The notes beneath the pieces were generated by a model that made no database searches, was not told the DNA's origin, and saw nothing but the letters and a program-made list of their open reading frames with translations. This document shows, in pieces, positions 7,916 through 11,662 of a DNA stretch of 11,662 nucleotides (positions are counted from its first letter, which is position 1; each line of letters starts with the position of its first letter). The DNA is from Cyclostephanos tholiformis (lineage: Eukaryota; Bacillariophyta; Thalassiosirophyceae; Thalassiosirales; Thalassiosiraceae), in NCBI GenBank assembly GCA_036939975.1, contig JALLPB010001021.1, forward strand, positions 1 through 11,662. The letters are read 5' to 3'. The position numbers and the translations under genes are program-made.

Positions 7916-9704
7916 TCACTCATCCTGATCGATGATGGTGAGATTGTGATTCGAGTCGAGGTATCTGAAAAAGGCCCGAGCCGATGCCAACGATGATTTG
8001 CTGTGTGGTTGCACGCGATGGGCACTACTGTCATCATCAAAAGCTTCGTTGATATTGATGTTGCGCGATGCATCATTTTGTGGACGAGAGCGGACATGAT
8101 TGATATTACCATCTACATCTCCATTTTCAATACGAGAGAAACTATTTGACACGGTTTTGTTGTAGCAAGCTTCCTTCACCAAACGATGGAAAGGACATGT
8201 GCCAGGAGGATCGTGGGCTGGTGATGGTGAATATATGTCCATCTCATCTCGCAACGCCTGAGAAAGCCCTCTCTTTTTGAATAGTGTAGCGTAAACTTTT
8301 TTCTTTTGGGGTCGCTTATAGTAAACATCCTTGCCTAGAAGTGGGCGAGGATCAAACTTGTTGCTTGACTCATTGACGCAAAAACTCGCATCGTTTGATG
8401 AGACATTATGCCTTGAAGTAGCACGATAAATAGGTCGACACTTTGCATCGTCCCATCCTGTGAGCACGATAATACCATCCAATTCATTCCCAGAAGCGGC
8501 CTTGTTCGACATCCACACTGGTTTGACAGCGCCATATGAGCGCCTCTTCTTTTTGTTAAGTTCGCGAAACTCTTGATCATCAAACGTGAGGTCAAACGAT
8601 GCAACTTCGTCGACGTTGCGATCACGTCGTGCATGGATACGCGGCGAAAAGGAGCTTTCGTCTCTTCTAGTCAAAAGATTATCATACATATAATCGAAAG
8701 TAGGCGAGAGATTCTCGTCAGATCCGTGTCGGCGCACGGCCACTTCCTGTTGTAGGGGGGTGTCGATTGTTTGTGCATTATCAATCGAATGTTGCCCCCG
8801 TTGCGGTGACGAAGAAGAGACAAATGGATCGGAGTGCAGCGCATTATGTTTCAAGTAGCCTCGATAATCTTTACATTCGTCTTGGACAAGTACTGACTCG
8901 CTCTTTTGAACCGTCGAGTGCTCCATCTGTGTATCGATTTCCTCCCTGACCATTACGGTGTTTTCCAATCTCGCGTTAGAAGAATCTACCGTCCTTCCTT
9001 TGATATTTTTTGTTGTTGATGATATGTGAACTGCTTCCTGATTGTAGTTACCGCTCAAGATGGGACTGCAAGGCCTCTCGTGCCGGTTAGAAGCCATCTT
9101 AACAATTCTATCCCCTACTCCGTCGTCGTCTACCATTTCTACTTGCGATAAATGTGCGGTGTTTAGCATCTTCGATCCACACGCGAATGTCATCCTGGTG
9201 CCGTGCCAACTTTTCCTCTTCTTCCACCTCATCGTCGTGGTGAAAGTGTTGCCGAAACTTACGACACAATCATGGTCGTGTGGATGCTGCGCCCAGTTTT
9301 CCTCAACGGCAAGCGATGGACACAGCGATGTCCGTTCGTCCGCAGCAATGCCGATGTCGTCATCGTAGAAATCGCTGCCCTCGTTCGGTTGTTGCTCTTG
9401 CGCCGGAAACAAAGATATGGTCCGCGCCTTCCCACGCCGCCTCGAAGTCGTTCCCTTTCCCGCTCTCAAGACCATCCCCTTTCCCGCTCTCAAGACCATC
9501 CTATCGATCAACGACGACGACGACGATGTCTGTTGCTTCACCCCCCCCCCCCTCATTTTTGTGTATGCTGATTGCGATCCTCACGTTGGGCCTCATGGGA
9601 TTGGTCGTGTGGGGCAGTTTGCGGTGGTAAATGGGACGGCCCTTTGATTCATCCCAGCCCACTAGCTCGATTGTGGACGTCGTCATGGTGATTTTCCGCC
9701 TCAT
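7916..9704 (-). CDS. Uncharacterised protein with two GWDxxKxRPIY motifs: complement(join(7916..9529, 9585..9704))
   Basis: I do not recognise a family. Two minus-strand frame blocks are present: 9585-9704, 40 codons from the first real ATG at 9704 (a second, with good ACCATG context, is at 9686), and 7916-9556, 546 codons. They sit in different frames. A 55-base candidate intron (9530-9584) joins them into 577 residues; alternatively one base is extra in the G12 tract at 9541-9552. The join is supported because both blocks carry the same motif, residues 12-32 and again near 400: (I)x(L)xGWD(D/E)xKxRPIY...H, 11 of 21 identical. The remainder is hydrophilic, rich in Ser/Asn/Asp/Arg and probably mostly disordered. 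It has basic clusters NKKKRRS and RPQKKKVYATLFKKR that could be nuclear signals, and a more conserved-looking C-terminus (SLASARAFFRYLDSNHNL). No membrane span or catalytic motif was seen. The 546-codon block alone could instead be the gene, starting at 9556. Confidence 0.6.
8408..8470 (-). repeat. Second copy of the GWDxxKxRPIY motif
   Basis: This codes a segment read as IVLTGWDDAKCRPIY and ending in His. It matches the N-terminal copy at 11 of 21 residues, with conservative D/E and A/S changes at two more. It sits after a basic cluster in the C-terminal third of the unknown protein. Confidence 0.75.
9453..9500 (-). repeat. Tandem duplication of a 24-base unit (two copies)
   Basis: Bases 9453-9476 and 9477-9500 are identical. 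On the minus strand they code two consecutive copies of MVLRAGKG in the 546-codon block of the unknown protein. A perfect duplication with no substitution implies a recent event. Confidence 0.9.
9530..9584 (-). other. Candidate 55-base intron, containing a G12 tract, in the unknown gene
   Basis: On the minus strand, AAC|GTGAGG at 9584 and GCAACAG|ACA at 9530 are plausible donor and acceptor. The length, 55 bases, is exactly what is needed (one more than a multiple of three) to move from the upstream frame (ending ...NPMRPN) to the downstream frame (TSSSSSLIDRM...). The length is short compared with the 105-base GPAA1 intron, and a 12-base G run fills its middle. The competing explanation is that the true tract is one G shorter, which would also fuse the frames with no intron. 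Confidence 0.4.
9609..9671 (-). repeat. First copy of the GWDxxKxRPIY motif
   Basis: This codes IELVGWDESKGRPIY, then a basic stretch and His, residues 12-32 of the spliced model. It lies in the short upstream frame block, and its match to the downstream copy is the main evidence that the two blocks belong to one gene. Confidence 0.75.
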
Positions 9705-10733
9705 GATGGCATTGGTGGGAGGGTGGTTGTCGAGAGAGGTTGAGTAATAGCGTACGTCGGACTCAGTACTTGTCGAGGGTCGATGACACAACCAACTCTT
9801 TTCCCCTAAGTCACTCAGCAACTCGATTCCATTATTACACTTGAATAGATGTTAGTGCCAAAATCCGGGGTGACGACCAACAGCAACAAGAAGCTACAAC
9901 AGGTCTGATCTTTGGTCTTGCTGTCTGAGCGCCTCCGCAGGTTGGCGACGGTCCTCCTCCATAATATCAGCAGGATGCCAAATCTTCATTCTCCAATGGC
10001 CCCGTCTGGTATACCACGTTCGCCACCGGGGATAATGCCCTATCCTCTGCATAAAATCCTTAGCGGCCTATCATATCAGTGTACTCCTCTGATGATGTCT
10101 TTCTTGCGGAGCCCGCATCATCAAAATTACAATCATCATTGCCCCAGCTACCCATCGCCCGCATCGCACCGCCACCTCAATCTCCTTCCTCCCCACCAAA
10201 GTGTGCCGCTCTCAGGATCGCACCAATGTTGATAACCATACCTCTCGAGTCACCACCTCGGCATGCCACCACCTCTGTTGCACCAAGCAGGAGGAACTGG
10301 AAGACACCAGTTGCCATGCACTTATATCTTGATTCCAACGGTGAAACGACGCCCACCAGCATCGGATGGGCTATGGTCCCCCCCGTCCTCCTCTCACAAA
10401 GTATCCAACAGAAATCCTTCAACGTGATGGTGTGATTGATTATTGGGCATCACCAAATGCCGCCTTCTCAGCCCGACAGCAACAGCAGCAATGAGAGCAA
10501 AATCGCCCTGGCCTCATTTCCAAAAGCCGGTTGACTCCTTGTGACTGAGGATGCCGAGTCATCCATGAATGTCGATCGTCCTGTATACCTTCTTTCTATG
10601 CCAAATGATGGGAATTCACTCAGCGACCAACAGTGCTACATATGCTTGCATTTTGTGGAGGTGTTCGTTCCGAAGTTTATGACATCGGACTGTGCACATG
10701 CTGATATTATGTACCATAGCTTTAAGCTAAGGG

Positions 10734-10806
10734 TAGCCTTTTGCTCTAATGGTAAATCCCACATTGTTGCTCCAATGTGGTCACAGGTTCAAGTCCCTCT
10801 CAAACA
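10734..10806 (+). other. tRNA-like segment with A-box/B-box pair (possible tRNA-derived SINE remnant)
   Basis: GGTTCAAGTCC at 10786-10796 matches the Pol III B-box consensus fully. TTGCTCTAATGG at 10741-10752 matches the A-box in part. The 45-base start-to-start spacing is that of a normal tRNA. Between them is a perfect 8-bp hairpin (10759-10766 with 10773-10780, loop TTGCTC). However, the acceptor and T stems do not pair, and the anticodon loop is not seven bases, so this is not a working tRNA. A decayed tRNA or SINE head is the best reading; chance is possible. Confidence 0.28.
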
Positions 10807-11167
10807 CTGGTCTATCAGCTGGCATTTACCACTCTCTATGAGGTACTTAAGCCTCGGGACAAGAAAGAGCGTGCTGGTTGTTCCCCCCCAAGCATAGTAA
10901 GATATGCTGCCAACATGCAGAGATTCACTTTGAGTATTGAGTGGCCATACCCCACAGGGTGTTGCACACGTGTAAGAGCCTGAAGACCATGAGGTCATGC
11001 AGTCAAGGCATTCCCCATAGGTATTGGGGTAAGTCCTTACATGAAATTGGGTTGGACGAAATCGAAAATGGCATACAGGTCAACATGGGGGTGGTGCTGA
11101 GTTGCGGGAGACAGGGGGTGGATGTTTTTGAGACTCAGAAGAAGAGCGTCACTACTGAAATGTTTGT

Positions 11168-11187
11168 AGGGTTGGATAGGGTTGGAT
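11168..11187. repeat. Two tandem copies of the 10-base unit AGGGTTGGAT
   Basis: Two identical 10-base units stand side by side. The unit resembles but does not equal a telomere-type GGGTTA repeat. With only two copies, no function can be assigned. Confidence 0.6.
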
Positions 11188-11662
11188 GGACCGGCTGATG
11201 CTGCCGCTTCCCATGATATGGGCCAAGGCGCCATGAAAATGCAAGGCAAGAGGAAGACGCGCACAGCCTCGTCAGCAATAAATCGCTCCAATTACTTCCA
11301 AACGTTTCCTATCCCGAAGGAAGAGTCAACAATGAGGATGATATGTGTCGCAGCTCAGGGACGAGGTAACTTACTTAGAAGCAGCTCAATGGCGAGCGAA
11401 GTTGGTCGAGGGGCGAAAACCTACTTTGATGACGTGCCTTCATCGGAGGTCTCTAGAGTTTGTGACTCCTTCTGAACCTGTTCGATAGAGGACACGATCT
11501 ATTTAGAAGTCGCTGACGGGCTGATGCAACTCGATCAATACTCCTCCCACGTTGAGAGACATGTTATCTTTCGAAAGGAGGGTACCGAGAACAGGCAAAG
11601 AGGTGGATGGAAGGGCGTCCCCTGATGCACCGCCTGTTGGGCTCTAAAGAGTAGATGTTAAG

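Larger units (their letters stand above)
9705..11662. other. About 1.96 kb without a supportable gene
   Basis: The part next to 9704 should contain the promoter and 5' UTR of the minus-strand gene. Beyond it, all open frames are short (about 120 codons or fewer), overlap on both strands, and several of the longest (starts at 10079, 10541, 11182) have no ATG at their 5' end. A Pro/Ser-rich frame at 10079-10435 and a frame at 11182-11475 were read through; neither shows a motif I know, although a decayed transposon is possible. The identifiable content is a tRNA-like segment near 10740-10806 and a small tandem repeat at 11168. I see nothing else. Confidence 0.5.

Noticed and set aside
8573..9647. 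Plus-strand frames of 60-122 codons opposite the unknown gene
   Set aside because: They are short, overlapping and without motifs. They are explained as shadows of the 546-codon minus-strand frame.
9609..9671. GWD motif as a WW domain
   Set aside because: The spacing between Trp and Gly-Arg is too short and the second conserved Trp and the Pro are missing in both copies.
10734..10806. A functional tRNA gene
   Set aside because: The acceptor and T stems do not pair and the central hairpin has a 6-base loop, so only a tRNA-like remnant is claimed.
10079..11475. Right-flank frames at 10079-10435, 10541-10897 and 11182-11475 as genes
   Set aside because: Each lacks an ATG at its 5' end, is short, competes with frames on the other strand and shows no domain. 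Decayed retroelement sequence was considered, but no diagnostic motif was found.
1..11662. CRISPR array, bacterial operon or phage-type system
   Set aside because: There are no regularly spaced repeats and no prokaryotic gene organisation. The introns and gene families are eukaryotic.

Overview
The window is nuclear DNA from a eukaryote, most likely a stramenopile alga of the diatom type. This is inferred from long, almost intronless genes, one clear intron of about 105 bases, long Asp/Ser/Gly tracts coded by GAC/TCG/GGT repeats, a eukaryote-only GPI transamidase subunit and a CENP-B/pogo-type transposase. There are no bacterial operons or ribosome binding sites. The species cannot be named from the sequence.

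Layout. Bases 1-802 (minus strand) hold the first 267 codons of a pogo/Tigger-like DDE transposase that runs off the left edge. Behind it (803-1213) lie a pair of direct repeats and the start region of the next gene. Bases 1214-5164 (plus) are one continuous frame for a three-part signalling protein: a disordered, acidic N-terminal third, a Ser/Thr protein kinase, a C2H2 zinc finger, and a complete PP2C phosphatase. Bases 5436-7706 (plus) encode GPAA1/Gaa1, the multi-membrane-span subunit of GPI transamidase, in two exons. Its intron begins at the apparent stop at 6759. Bases 7916-9704 (minus, convergent with GPAA1) encode a protein I do not recognise. It carries a twice-used short motif, GWDxxKxRPIY, and its two reading-frame blocks are separated by either a 55-base intron or an indel in a 12-base G tract. 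The last 1.9 kb (9705-11662) contains no gene I can support; it holds a tRNA-like A-box/B-box pair over a perfect 8-bp hairpin and a small tandem repeat.

The three host genes share no evident pathway: signalling, GPI anchoring in the ER, and an unknown and possibly nuclear protein. The most notable items are the kinase/zinc-finger/phosphatase fusion and the duplicated GWD motif in the unknown protein.
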